This document shows positions 44,705-53,597 of a stretch of 64,000 nucleotides of DNA, in pieces. The stretch's first letter is position 1. Each line of letters begins with the position of its first letter. The DNA lies in the NCBI GenBank assembly GCA_027485915.1, contig JAIXQA010000023.1:1-64000 (forward strand). Direction: 5' to 3'. The position numbers and the translations under genes were made by a program. This DNA comes from Alphaproteobacteria bacterium. GTDB lineage: Bacteria; Pseudomonadota; Alphaproteobacteria; Caulobacterales; Aquidulcibacteraceae. The notes beneath the pieces are model-generated. The model made no database searches. It was not told where the DNA came from and saw only the letters and a program-made list of their open reading frames with translations.

Positions 44705-46312
44705 ATGCAAACCTCTGATCCTTCTTGGTGGCGCGGCGCGACGCTCTACCAAATCTATCCGCGCAGCTTTGCCGATTCGAACGGCGATGGTATAGGGGAT
44801 TTGCCGGGTTTGACAGCAAAGCTCGACTATGTCGCAGATCTAGGGGTAGACGGCATTTGGCTGTCGCCCTTCTTTGCATCGCCGCAGCGTGACTTTGGTT
44901 ATGATGTTAGTGACCACTACGCCATCGATCCCATGTTCGGCACAATGGCGGACTTTGATGCGCTGATCGCAGAAGCACATGCTTTGGGGCTGCGGGTCGT
45001 TATTGATCAAGTTTGGTCCCACACCGCCATTGAACACGCGTGGTTTCAAGAAAGCCGCCAAAATCGGACAAATCCCAAAGCGGACTGGTATGTCTGGGCC
45101 GATCCGCTGCTTGACGGGTCATGTCCGACAAACTGGCAAAGCTGGATGGGCGGCGCTACGTGGACATGGGAGCCGCGCCGCGGGCAATATTACTTGCACA
45201 ACTTCCTGCCCCAGATGCCGGACTTGAACTTTCATTGCCCCCAAGTTCAAGAGGCGATCCTAGATATTGGACGGTTCTGGCTCGATCGCGGGGTCGATGG
45301 CTTCCGGCTTGATACCGTCAATTATTACTTCCACGACAAAAGCCTTAGAAACAACCCACCAAAGCCCGGAGATAGTCCGGCCACCATGCAGCGGCACGTT
45401 TATAACATCTGTCGGCCTGAAAACCTGCCTTTTTTGAAGGAGATACGGGCGCTTCTTGACGACTTTCCTGGCAGCTTTGTCGTTGGCGAGATTGGGTCAG
45501 ATGACAATCTTGCGCGGATGATCGAGTACACCGCTGGTACAGATCATCTGCATACGGCCTACTCCTTTCAACTGTTAAGTGATCGTGCTGATCCGGCACA
45601 TTTTCGAGATGCGATGCAACCTTGGACGCATGGGGCGGGCGCGCGCGCCTGGCCATCTTGGGCATTGAGCAATCACGACTGTGAGCGTGTGGCGAGTCGC
45701 TGGAAACTAGATGCCCCAACGCATCAAGTAGCTGAGTTCGCCCTTGCACTCATTGTGTCGCTGCGTGGCACGATCTTTGTGTATCAAGGTGAAGAATTGG
45801 GCTTGTCCCAAGCCGAACTTGCGTTTGAAGATTTGCGAGATCCCCTAGGCATAGCTAATTGGCCAGCAAATAAAGGTCGCGATGGTTGCCGGACGATAAT
45901 GCCATGGGCACATGGTCAGGCACTCATGGGGTTCTCCAGCACGACGCCTTGGTTGCCGATTGTGGAAGCGCATCGAGATCACAGCGTGGACCTACAATCA
46001 CAAAATCCTACGTCTGTACTCGCCTTCGCTAAGCACGCTATTGCCCTTCGTAGGGCTAGTTCTGCTTTGCGGCTGGGTGACTTTCAGGTCATTTATGAGG
46101 ACTTAGCATGCCTGATTTTCTCTCGGACCGCCGGTGAATCAACGTGTCTTGCCGGCTTTAATTTCTCGTCTGAAACGCAGTCGATCTCCAATTTTCATAG
46201 AGGTTACCTGCGGCCCGATTTAACGGTTGGAGCCGTCCAAATTGATCCAGACAGAATTATACTCGGTCCAGTTTCGGCGTTTATCGTCTCCCCGCAACTG
46301 CCTTTTGAATAA
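44705..46312 (+). CDS. GH13 alpha-glucosidase
   Basis: A 535-residue glycoside hydrolase of family 13, oligo-1,6-glucosidase/alpha-glucosidase type. It begins WWRGATLYQIYPRSFADSNGDGIGDLPG, typical of the group. The conserved regions are I (VVIDQVWSHT), II with the nucleophile Asp (GFRLDTVNYY), III with the acid/base Glu (VVGEIGSDDN) and IV (ALSNHDCERV). No signal peptide, so it should act on imported oligosaccharides in the cytoplasm. It opens a tight operon: the next start is 3 bases beyond its stop. Confidence 0.93.
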   Translation: MQTSDPSWWRGATLYQIYPRSFADSNGDGIGDLPGLTAKLDYVADLGVDGIWLSPFFASPQRDFGYDVSDHYAIDPMFGTMADFDALIAEAHALGLRVVIDQVWSHTAIEHAWFQESRQNRTNPKADWYVWADPLLDGSCPTNWQSWMGGATWTWEPRRGQYYLHNFLPQMPDLNFHCPQVQEAILDIGRFWLDRGVDGFRLDTVNYYFHDKSLRNNPPKPGDSPATMQRHVYNICRPENLPFLKEIRALLDDFPGSFVVGEIGSDDNLARMIEYTAGTDHLHTAYSFQLLSDRADPAHFRDAMQPWTHGAGARAWPSWALSNHDCERVASRWKLDAPTHQVAEFALALIVSLRGTIFVYQGEELGLSQAELAFEDLRDPLGIANWPANKGRDGCRTIMPWAHGQALMGFSSTTPWLPIVEAHRDHSVDLQSQNPTSVLAFAKHAIALRRASSALRLGDFQVIYEDLACLIFSRTAGESTCLAGFNFSSETQSISNFHRGYLRPDLTVGAVQIDPDRIILGPVSAFIVSPQLPFE

Positions 46313-46314
46313 GG

Positions 46315-47148
46315 ATGCTTCCCATGAGCCTCGTCCTCGATCCAGATCTTGATCGCACCTATGACCTAAGGCCAGAGCACATTCGCCAGTTCGAGCGAGA
46401 CGGCTATATTCATTTGAAGTCCGTTTTATCTCGGGAAGTATTGGCCGCCTATGGTCGCGAAATAACGCGGCTGACCATTGCCCTAAACACCCAAACCAAG
46501 CCGTTAGCGGAACGAACGACCTATGATCGAGCTTTCTTGCAAGTCATGAATCTTTGGGAACAAAGCGAGCGGGTTAAGGCCTTTGTTCTAGGCAAGACCC
46601 TAGGTCGGATTGCCACAGAACTGATGGGCGTCCGCGGCGTGCGCTTATATCATGATCAGTCACTCTATAAAGAGCCAGGTGGTGGCATTACACCCGCCCA
46701 TGCCGACCAATACTATTGGCCACTTTCAACTGATCGAACGATCACGGCTTGGATTCCCTTGCAGGATGTTCCGACCGAAATGGGTCCTTTGAGCTTTTAT
46801 GCTGGAAGCCAACATGAGGCATTTGGGCGGGATTTGGGAATTTCCGATGAGAGCGAGGCCGCAATTACGGCAATGATGGAAGCTCGACGTTTCCCCTTGA
46901 TCCAGAACCCCTATGACCTTGGGGACGTTAGCTTCCACTTAGGTTGGACTTTCCATAAGGCCGGACCAAACGTATCAAGCCAACCGCGCAGTGTCATGAC
47001 CATGATTTACATGGATGTTGACATGGTGCTGCAAGAGCCAACCAATGGGATTCAGGAAGGAGATTGGGTACAATGGTGCCCTGGAGCGCGCATTGGTGAA
47101 ATCATCCAAACGCCAAAAAATCCAGTAATTTATGAGCATAGCGCATGA
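46315..47148 (+). CDS. Phytanoyl-CoA dioxygenase (PhyH) family Fe(II)/2-oxoglutarate oxygenase
   Basis: A 277-residue oxygenase. The iron triad is visible as His129-x-Asp131 (PAHADQYYW) and His214 (WTFHKAGPN), with Arg225 placed to bind 2-oxoglutarate (SQPRSVMT). PhyH proteins hydroxylate or oxidatively demethylate small molecules and some modified sugars or sulfonates. The start may be 46315 or 46324. It sits between a glucosidase and a zinc dehydrogenase, overlapping the latter by 4 bases (ATGA), which suggests action on a sugar released by the operon's glycosidases. Confidence 0.87.
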   Translation: MLPMSLVLDPDLDRTYDLRPEHIRQFERDGYIHLKSVLSREVLAAYGREITRLTIALNTQTKPLAERTTYDRAFLQVMNLWEQSERVKAFVLGKTLGRIATELMGVRGVRLYHDQSLYKEPGGGITPAHADQYYWPLSTDRTITAWIPLQDVPTEMGPLSFYAGSQHEAFGRDLGISDESEAAITAMMEARRFPLIQNPYDLGDVSFHLGWTFHKAGPNVSSQPRSVMTMIYMDVDMVLQEPTNGIQEGDWVQWCPGARIGEIIQTPKNPVIYEHSA

Positions 47149-48293
47149 CGTCTTCAAGCAATGTTGCCAGCCGAACTGGTCTTGCTGCCATTACAAATGG
47201 CCATGGCGGATTCGTTCTGGACTTTATAAAAATCCGTGCACCGATTGGTGACGAAGTGCGGGTAGCGCTTGGTGCTTCTGGCATATGTCACACCGATTAT
47301 GCTTCCTTGTCTTGGGACGGTCCGCTGGTAGTTGGTCATGAGGGTGCTGGTTGGGTGGAGGCCATAGGCCCCGACGTTCATGACTTAAAGATTGGCGATC
47401 CTGTTCTACTAAATTGGGCCATTCCTTGTGGACATTGCAAGCGGTGTGACACCGGCCACGCTAATATCTGCGAGCGCTCGCACGGAATTGATCCCGAGAC
47501 TTTAGGTACAAGCCGGGCCGGTCATGATCATACAATCTGGAATGGAAGCGCGATCCAGCGTTCGTTCAATCTAGGCACATTCTCCGAGTTCACCTTGGTC
47601 CGCCGTTCTGCCTTAACGCCAATCTTGTCAGGAATTCCGGTCGAGCAGGCGTGCATATTGGGCTGTGGCGTCATGACAGGTGTTGGCTCGGTCTTGAATA
47701 TTGCGCAGCCTAGTCCCGGCGACATAGTTGCGATTGTTGGTTGTGGAGGTGTCGGCCTATCGGTTGTTCAGGGCGCTCGACTGGCCGGGGCATCCAGAAT
47801 TATCGCCATTGACGTGCGACAAGATAGCTTAGACCGCGCCAAAGTAATGGGTGCAACCGACCTGCTACTCGCCGACGCTTCTGACACAAATCATGATCAG
47901 CTTTCGTCTCAGATTAAGTCTATGACAAATGGTCGCGGCGTCGATTTTGCTTTTGAGGCGACGGGTGTCGCTGCGTTGGCATTTTTGCCGCTACGACTGG
48001 TTCGCAATGGCGGGATGGCGGTTCAAGTAAGCGGTGCCCAGGGGGCGGTAGAAGTCCCCATGCCCTTATTCTGGTGGGACAAACGCTACGTAACGCCCCT
48101 TTACGGTGGTTGTAACCCAGAGCGCGATTTCCCGCGGTTGATGCGTTGGGCAGTGGAGGGTGCGCTCGATTTGTCTTCCATGATTTCGAAGACCTATCAC
48201 CTCGAGAATCTGGCAATGGCAATCGATGATATGCTAGCTGGACGCACAGCGAAGGGGGTCGTAATTTTCGAGAATGGTAGAGCCCATGTTTAG
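47145..48293 (+). CDS. Zinc-dependent alcohol dehydrogenase, class III-like
   Basis: A 382-residue medium-chain dehydrogenase. Catalytic zinc ligands Cys48 (GICHTDYA) and His65/Glu66 (GHEGAGW) and all four structural-zinc cysteines (95, 98, 101, 109) are present; the NAD loop is VGCGGVGLSV. The overall pattern is nearest to glutathione- or mycothiol-dependent formaldehyde dehydrogenases and aryl-alcohol dehydrogenases, so the substrate may be an alcohol, an aldehyde or an S-hydroxymethyl thiol. It overlaps PhyH by 4 bases and the esterase by 20. Confidence 0.88.
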   Translation: MTSSSNVASRTGLAAITNGHGGFVLDFIKIRAPIGDEVRVALGASGICHTDYASLSWDGPLVVGHEGAGWVEAIGPDVHDLKIGDPVLLNWAIPCGHCKRCDTGHANICERSHGIDPETLGTSRAGHDHTIWNGSAIQRSFNLGTFSEFTLVRRSALTPILSGIPVEQACILGCGVMTGVGSVLNIAQPSPGDIVAIVGCGGVGLSVVQGARLAGASRIIAIDVRQDSLDRAKVMGATDLLLADASDTNHDQLSSQIKSMTNGRGVDFAFEATGVAALAFLPLRLVRNGGMAVQVSGAQGAVEVPMPLFWWDKRYVTPLYGGCNPERDFPRLMRWAVEGALDLSSMISKTYHLENLAMAIDDMLAGRTAKGVVIFENGRAHV

Positions 48294-49071
48294 GACTTTT
48301 GAGCACGCGGACCTATCGATCGACACAATCGGTCTGTCACACGTCACAGTCAAAAGCCAAGCCTTAGGTAGAAGGGCCGATGTAACGGTCTTCATCCCAG
48401 ACGAAGTGGGAAAGGGGGCCAAACTGCCGATCGTTACGCTTCTTCACGGTGTTTTTGGTTCACATTGGGCTTGGGCCTTTAAGGGCAAAGCGCACCTTAC
48501 CGCTCGGGCCCTAATGGCGCAAAAGCTGATCCCACCTATGGTTATTCTAATGCCCTCAGATGGACTTTGGGGAGATGGTTCGGGATATATTCCGCATACA
48601 GACGCTGATTATGAGAGATGGATCGTCGAAGAAGTCCCGGCCATTGCCTGTCAGTTAACTTCCGCTTGTAGTCCTGCTTCGCCCTACTTTCTCGCCGGAC
48701 TTTCAATGGGTGGTTTTGCAGCGTTGCGGCTTGGCGCCAAGTATCCCAAACAATTTAAAGCGATCAGCGCACACTCCTCGGCAACTAATTTGGGACAGTT
48801 GGCTAAGTTTATCGAGGAAGATACTACTGGTTGGAGTTCGTACCCTATCGACCGCGATGTGTTCACGGCTATGCAAGCCGCTGGAGAGTCTTTGCCACCT
48901 ATCCGGTTTGATTGTGGCACGGACGACCCGCTTTTAGATGCGAATCGAGTTCTCCACCATGCAATGACGAGCGCGGGCTTCGCTCACATCTATGAAGAGC
49001 TTCCTGGCGGTCATTCTTGGGACTATTGGGCGTCTAATTTGCATCGTTCGCTCTTATTTTTTGCCAATTGA
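48274..49071 (+). CDS. Esterase D / S-formylglutathione hydrolase-like alpha/beta hydrolase
   Basis: A 265-residue hydrolase of the putative esterase family (PF00756). The nucleophile elbow is GLSMGGFAA, Asp is in FDCGTDDPLL and the catalytic His in LPGGHSWDYW. Members include S-formylglutathione hydrolases and acyl or feruloyl esterases. No signal peptide is visible. It overlaps the dehydrogenase gene by 20 bases. The dehydrogenase-esterase pair is what a thiol-dependent formaldehyde oxidation route uses, but deacylation of sugar esters is an alternative. Confidence 0.85.
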   Translation: MVEPMFRTFEHADLSIDTIGLSHVTVKSQALGRRADVTVFIPDEVGKGAKLPIVTLLHGVFGSHWAWAFKGKAHLTARALMAQKLIPPMVILMPSDGLWGDGSGYIPHTDADYERWIVEEVPAIACQLTSACSPASPYFLAGLSMGGFAALRLGAKYPKQFKAISAHSSATNLGQLAKFIEEDTTGWSSYPIDRDVFTAMQAAGESLPPIRFDCGTDDPLLDANRVLHHAMTSAGFAHIYEELPGGHSWDYWASNLHRSLLFFAN

Positions 49072-49091
49072 AGCACGAAGGTCAGACGCGC

Positions 49092-51299
49092 ATGCTAGCC
49101 CCAAAACGTCTCGCCCGATGGCTCTTTACCCTTGCCATTCTCTTGTTCTTCACGCCAGCAGCCGCATTAGAGAAGCACCCGTTGCGTTATGTTGACCCAT
49201 TCATCGGCACGGATGGTACTGGCCACGTCTTTCCGGGTGCTGTTGTACCTTTTGGAATGGTTGCTCCGGGGCCTGATATGGAAGACAGGGGGTGGAGCTA
49301 TTCCAGCGGCTATCAGTACCAAGCGCGCTCCATTCTTGGTTTTTCCAACACCCACATCAGTGGGGCGGGAATTGGCGAGTTGGGTGACGTTTTATTGCAG
49401 CCTTCCTCAGGCACTAAATGGACTCTCGGAACGACAAGTTTTCGAAGCTCCTTTGACAAGTCGACCGAGAAAGCAAGCCCCGGCTTTTATGCGGTAACAT
49501 TAAGGGATCACGGCGTTCGAGTTGAACTGACAGCTGGCCAGCGGGTGGCAATCCAGCGATACCGTTTTGAGAGGACAGGCAAGGCGCAAGTCCTACTCGA
49601 CCTTCAGCACGGCATTTTGTTTGGAGATGGCCCTCGGGTCTTGAAGTCAGACGTCGAAAAGGATCCCACCCATGGCGAAATCAGCGGCACGATATGGTCG
49701 AGAAACTGGGTCGAACGTGAGGCTTCTTTCGTTGTTCGATTTGATCGTCCGATCGCCAACATCATCAGTTTGCCCTCTCGGCCAGGTGATCAGGCCCCGC
49801 GCTTTATCCTTGAGTTCGAGCTTGGCCAAGCCAAGACCTTAGAGGCGCGCGTTGCTTTATCCACTGTCGATATCGCTGGGGCACGGGCCAATTTGGCCGC
49901 TTTCGGTGAGCCAAGCTTTGAGAGTGTCGTGCGATCCGCCCGCAGCCAATGGAACGCTTTGCTGCGTCGGATAGAGATTCAAGGCAGCGACAAAGAGAAG
50001 CGAATTTTCTATTCTGCTTTGTACAGAACACTCATTCATCCTAGCGACATTGCCGATGTCGATGGGCGTGTACGCGGCCCTACCGGGGAGATAATCAGGT
50101 CGAAGTCGGGCCACTATTACAGTACCCTATCCCTTTGGGACACATTTCGCGGCGTCCACCCACTGTTCACACTGATTGTGCCAGAGCGGGTGGATGGGAT
50201 GGTTCAGACTTTACTGGAGCACCATCGTGTACAAGGTTACTTGCCACTTTGGACTGCCTGGGGGCGCGAGACTTGGACCATGATTGGCAATCCTGCATTA
50301 CCTGTCATTGCTGATGCGGTGGTTAAAGGCTTTGAAGGCTTCGACCGGAATGAAGCGCTTGCCGCGATGATCTCCACGTCAACCCAGCCAAGACCAAACG
50401 CACCTCCTTGGGCGCAGCGCGATTGGCTCGCCTACGAGAAGTTTGGCTATATACCTTATGATCTAGACGAGGGTGAGGCGGTTTCGAAAACACTAGAGTA
50501 TGGTATTGGTGATGACGCTGTCGCGCGCGTTGCGCGGTACTTGGGCCAAATTGAATTGGCTCAACGATTTGAGGCTCGGGCTGCAGGTTATCGTCTTTTG
50601 TTTGATCCCTCCACCAAGACGATGCGAGCACGAAACCAAATGGGAGGTTGGCGAACCCCATTTGACCCCTTAGTGCCAACGTCACCAATGAATAATCCCG
50701 GCGACTATACCGAAGCCAATGCTTGGCAATATACCGCTACGCCTGCTTTGCATGATGTTGAAGGATTCAGAGCGCTGGTTGGTGGACCAAGTGGTTTGGC
50801 TCATTGGTTAGACCGTTTTTTTTCAATTCCCTCCCTCGGCGATAATAAGCACTTAGGTCAAGAAGCCTTGATCGGGCAGTATGCACATGGCAACGAGCCA
50901 AGCCACCATATCGCCTGGCTCTATGCGTATAGCGACGCGCCGGAACGCGGCTACACAATGATAGATAAGATCGCACGAACGTTCTATTCTGATCGCCCAG
51001 ACGGCATTATTGGCAATGACGATTGTGGGCAGATGAGCGCCTGGTACGTCTTCGCGAAACTGGGCTTCTATCCAGTTGAAGTGGCGAGTGGGCATTTTAC
51101 TTTGGGCCGTCCCTTAGTGTCACAAGCGAAGCTTCATCTGGCCAACGGAAAAGTGCTTCTCATTGAGCAGACCGCTGGTTCCAACGTGTTGCTGAATGGT
51201 CAAACGCTTCAAGGACCGACGCTGGCCTACCAGAGCATGCTGGCAGGAGGCAGACTATCCTTTCCTCGCCGTGCTAATCAGGCGCCGATGGTTAAGTGA
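49092..51299 (+). CDS. GH92 family exo-alpha-mannosidase, exported
   Basis: A glycoside hydrolase family 92 protein of 735 residues, a Ca-dependent inverting alpha-mannosidase. ATG 49092 gives a good signal peptide (LARWLFTLAILLFFTPAAA); a TTG eight codons earlier overlaps the esterase stop but would spoil it. Signature segments are VDPFIGTDGTGHVFPGAVVPFGM, the sheet-rich N-terminal domain, then the (alpha/alpha)6 part with SLWDTFRGVHPLF and GNDDCGQMSAWYVFAKLGFYPV. It is the last gene of the five-gene operon and should act in the periplasm, unlike the cytoplasmic GH13. Confidence 0.93.
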   Translation: MLAPKRLARWLFTLAILLFFTPAAALEKHPLRYVDPFIGTDGTGHVFPGAVVPFGMVAPGPDMEDRGWSYSSGYQYQARSILGFSNTHISGAGIGELGDVLLQPSSGTKWTLGTTSFRSSFDKSTEKASPGFYAVTLRDHGVRVELTAGQRVAIQRYRFERTGKAQVLLDLQHGILFGDGPRVLKSDVEKDPTHGEISGTIWSRNWVEREASFVVRFDRPIANIISLPSRPGDQAPRFILEFELGQAKTLEARVALSTVDIAGARANLAAFGEPSFESVVRSARSQWNALLRRIEIQGSDKEKRIFYSALYRTLIHPSDIADVDGRVRGPTGEIIRSKSGHYYSTLSLWDTFRGVHPLFTLIVPERVDGMVQTLLEHHRVQGYLPLWTAWGRETWTMIGNPALPVIADAVVKGFEGFDRNEALAAMISTSTQPRPNAPPWAQRDWLAYEKFGYIPYDLDEGEAVSKTLEYGIGDDAVARVARYLGQIELAQRFEARAAGYRLLFDPSTKTMRARNQMGGWRTPFDPLVPTSPMNNPGDYTEANAWQYTATPALHDVEGFRALVGGPSGLAHWLDRFFSIPSLGDNKHLGQEALIGQYAHGNEPSHHIAWLYAYSDAPERGYTMIDKIARTFYSDRPDGIIGNDDCGQMSAWYVFAKLGFYPVEVASGHFTLGRPLVSQAKLHLANGKVLLIEQTAGSNVLLNGQTLQGPTLAYQSMLAGGRLSFPRRANQAPMVK

Positions 51300-51901
51300 G
51301 TTAGCGCAGCCGCGAGTGCAAGAAGGAGAAAGACCGAAAGGCGCGGGCCCAGATAAAGGCTCATCATCCGTTGGGTTGGGAATGAAAAGGTTATGGGTGT
51401 TCCCAGAATTTTTTCGGGATGTGCCGAAATGAAGGCTGGATCAGAAGCAAGGCGCATCATATCGCGGCGGCTGCGATACCGCATTAGGCCAAATAGGGTC
51501 CAGCCCGGGTCGGTAGGTGTATTCCATGCATCAATATAGCCACCGACTTTGCGCCCCACAATTGCCGGATGGCCACCCCGTCCCAGAAGCACAGGCATGA
51601 AACGTTCCGAATAGCGTTTTAGAAGCTCAACCCCCCGCACCTTTTGCCCAGTTCGCGGATCCTCTACGTCACCCATTTCGGCTTTGACGAGATTGAGCAT
51701 CAGAAACTCACCCCCATCATCTTGCTCGAGAAACGCTTTAAGCGTTGCCCGACTATTACCGGTTTCCTCGAGGCGTTCGCCAACAGAATCGAGAAAGGCT
51801 TCAATCTCATGTAACTTCACTGGTCCGTTCCAATTGTCGTACCAAAGCCGGAAGAGAATGTAGAGCACAAGGGCGGTGCCCCAGATGATCCAAGGAGACA
51901 T
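51278..51901 (-). CDS. Membrane-anchored protein with DUF1330-like domain
   Basis: A 207-residue protein with one hydrophobic helix at each end (residues 4-19 and about 188-205) and a soluble ferredoxin-like middle (GEFLMLNLVKAEMG, GGYIDAWNTPTDPGWTLFGLMRY, SDPAFISAHPEKI) that resembles DUF1330/EthD-type dimeric alpha-beta barrels. The function is not known. Its 3' end overlaps the GH92 gene by 22 bases on the opposite strand, and it lies 8 bases downstream of the Cys-rich protein gene, with which it probably forms an operon next to a TetR gene. Confidence 0.7.
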   Translation of the reverse strand: MSPWIIWGTALVLYILFRLWYDNWNGPVKLHEIEAFLDSVGERLEETGNSRATLKAFLEQDDGGEFLMLNLVKAEMGDVEDPRTGQKVRGVELLKRYSERFMPVLLGRGGHPAIVGRKVGGYIDAWNTPTDPGWTLFGLMRYRSRRDMMRLASDPAFISAHPEKILGTPITFSFPTQRMMSLYLGPRLSVFLLLALAAALTHLTIGA

Positions 51902-51909
51902 GCTCGCTC

Positions 51910-52239
51910 CTATGATTTTGGTGATTGCGGTGAGGCGGTAGACCGGGTTGGTGCGGCAGGTCGGGCTGGAAGCGGCTTTTGTCCAGTTCGGGAGCCACGC
52001 TCAGCGGCCACAGCCTGTAGGCTTGATTGGCAGGCTAGCGACGTTTTCGCGAAATTTGCTTTGAGGCAGGCGCGAACGCCTGCCCGATCGCGAGCCGATG
52101 CTTCTCGTGGGCATAGTCGCATCACATCCGAGATACAGGTGCTGCGTACCTTGTCCCGCTCCTTGTCGCTAACGACAGCTCCGCCAGAGCTTCCGGCGGT
52201 TAGGAATACGGCAAATGCTGCGATGCTACCAATCACCAT
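51910..52239 (-). CDS. Exported small cysteine-containing protein
   Basis: A 109-residue protein with signal peptide (MVIGSIAAFAVFLTAG). The mature part has four cysteines in the pattern STCISDVMRLCP ... RACLKANFAKTSLACQ, probably two disulfides, followed by a Pro/Ser/Thr-rich tail. ATG 52239 is chosen because GGAG lies 9 bases upstream; the longer frame begins with a GTG inside the TetR operator. The gene is divergent from the tetR-like gene and followed by the membrane protein, so all three may be one regulated unit. Confidence 0.7.
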   Translation of the reverse strand: MVIGSIAAFAVFLTAGSSGGAVVSDKERDKVRSTCISDVMRLCPREASARDRAGVRACLKANFAKTSLACQSSLQAVAAERGSRTGQKPLPARPAAPTRSTASPQSPKS

Positions 52240-52260
52240 CTTGTTAAACTCCGAGATATT

Positions 52261-52283
52261 TATTGACACATATCATGTCAATA
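52261..52283. promoter_or_regulatory. Candidate TetR-type operator
   Basis: Perfect inverted repeat TATTGACA-N7-TGTCAATA, flanked by further imperfect symmetry (GATATT / AATATC). It lies 22 bases before the Cys-rich gene and 70 bases before the tetR-like gene, placed to repress both. Confidence 0.75.
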
Positions 52284-52352
52284 TCACACCATCAAGCAAG
52301 TTGGCTGGTGGTTTGTCTTGCCATTTTGGCCATTTGAGGCAAGAGATTGGAC

Positions 52353-52970
52353 ATGGCCACTGCAACCATCCTAACCTTACCACTACCCTCCGATCTGCCA
52401 GGCGACGGCCGACGAGCCCGCAGTCAGACCAGTCGCGATAAAATTGTCGCAGCTGTCTTGCGCTTGATTGAGGGGGGAGACCTTTCGCCAAGCGCAGCGC
52501 GCGTTGCCGAGGTAGCCGGTGTGGGTCTTCGCTCAGTATTCCGCCATTTCGATGATATGGATACTTTGTACCAAGAGGTGAGCGAACGTGTAGCAGCCGA
52601 AGTCATGCCCCTCTTGCGCGAGGAAGTGATTGGGACGACTTGGAAAGAGCGGCTTTTGCGTATTGTCGAGCGTCGTACTTCTATATTTGAACGAATTCAT
52701 CCCTTTCGGCTGTCGGCCAGTTTCAAGCGATTTCGTTCGACCTTTTTGACTGAGGAATATCGCCGTACGTTGGACCTTGAGGCGGCCACCGTGGAGGCTT
52801 TGTTGCCGGAGCACATTCTCGCTGACCACTTGTCTACTCGCAGCATTAAGGTGGTTTTGAGTTTTCAAAACTGGCATGCTTTGCGTTTTGAGCAAGACTT
52901 GTCGATTGAAGAATCGCGCGCAGTTGTAACTCGCTTACTTGGAGATGTCCTTTCCAGTCTAGCAGACTAA
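52353..52970 (+). CDS. TetR family transcription regulator
   Basis: A 205-residue regulator with an N-terminal helix-turn-helix (SPSAARVAEVAGVGLRSVFRHF, about residues 45-67) and an all-helical ligand domain whose ligand cannot be read. ATG 52353 is preferred to a TTG six bases earlier. A perfect inverted repeat in the divergent promoter region is the likely operator, so it probably controls itself and the two-gene unit on the other strand. It converges with idi across 33 bases and marks the border of photosynthesis block 2. Confidence 0.88.
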   Translation: MATATILTLPLPSDLPGDGRRARSQTSRDKIVAAVLRLIEGGDLSPSAARVAEVAGVGLRSVFRHFDDMDTLYQEVSERVAAEVMPLLREEVIGTTWKERLLRIVERRTSIFERIHPFRLSASFKRFRSTFLTEEYRRTLDLEAATVEALLPEHILADHLSTRSIKVVLSFQNWHALRFEQDLSIEESRAVVTRLLGDVLSSLAD

Positions 52971-53003
52971 ATTGACTCTTTGATACATTGTGATGAAGGT
53001 CTC

Positions 53004-53597
53004 TTAGAGCCCGAGTTCAGTCCAGCGGCTCAAATAGATTTTGAACCAAGGCGCGTAGTTTTGAGGGTTGGCCAGAGCATCCGCTTTTAGTTCTTGTACA
53101 TCGACCCAACGGACTTCTGCAACTTCGTCAGGAGCTAAATCGAACGCAAGGTTTTGTTCCGCCACATCGGCTCTAAAAACCTGGACGCGCTCATGCTCAA
53201 TCAAATTGTTGGAGACTTCAGCATAATATTCGATCACTTGGGCCGGCCTTAAGACTAGATCGGCTCCGAGTTCCTCAAAGAGCCTGCGCCGCGCGCTAAC
53301 TTCGGGGGCCTCATTCCAGTGTGGATGCGTGCAGCAGCTATTCGCCCAAAGACCGCCGCAATGATATTTGCTTGCCGCCCGTTTCTGAATGAGCAAATTA
53401 GGGCCACAGAAGACGAAGATGGAAACAGCCAGATGCAGAGTTCCGTCCTCATGTGCTTTCATCTTTTCGATCGGAAACAAAAGTCCGTCGCTTCCAATTG
53501 CTGGAATGATTGGCTGTTGAGATGATGCGAGCAATTCTTTAGACAGAAGCGGCTCAGTTAGGGTCGCTACGAGATGATTCACTTCGACGACTCCCAT
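53004..53597 (-). CDS. idi: Isopentenyl-diphosphate delta-isomerase (type I)
   Basis: Interconverts IPP and DMAPP, balancing precursors for CrtE. The 197-residue Nudix-fold enzyme has the catalytic Cys in NSCCTHPHW (residues 87-95; Cys89 at the usual place), the Nudix-like ARRRLFEELGADL helix and IEHERVQVF with the metal/acid Glu residues. The start MGVVEVNHL at 53597 overlaps the puhE stop by 19 bases; the frame is open further up into puhE. idi is also found beside puh genes in Rhodobacter. Confidence 0.92.
   Translation of the reverse strand: MGVVEVNHLVATLTEPLLSKELLASSQQPIIPAIGSDGLLFPIEKMKAHEDGTLHLAVSIFVFCGPNLLIQKRAASKYHCGGLWANSCCTHPHWNEAPEVSARRRLFEELGADLVLRPAQVIEYYAEVSNNLIEHERVQVFRADVAEQNLAFDLAPDEVAEVRWVDVQELKADALANPQNYAPWFKIYLSRWTELGL

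Noticed and set aside
14700-52980. The 38-kb interval as a genomic island
   Set aside because: No integrase, tRNA target, direct repeats or transposase seen, and it holds mutS and maeB with ordinary codon use.
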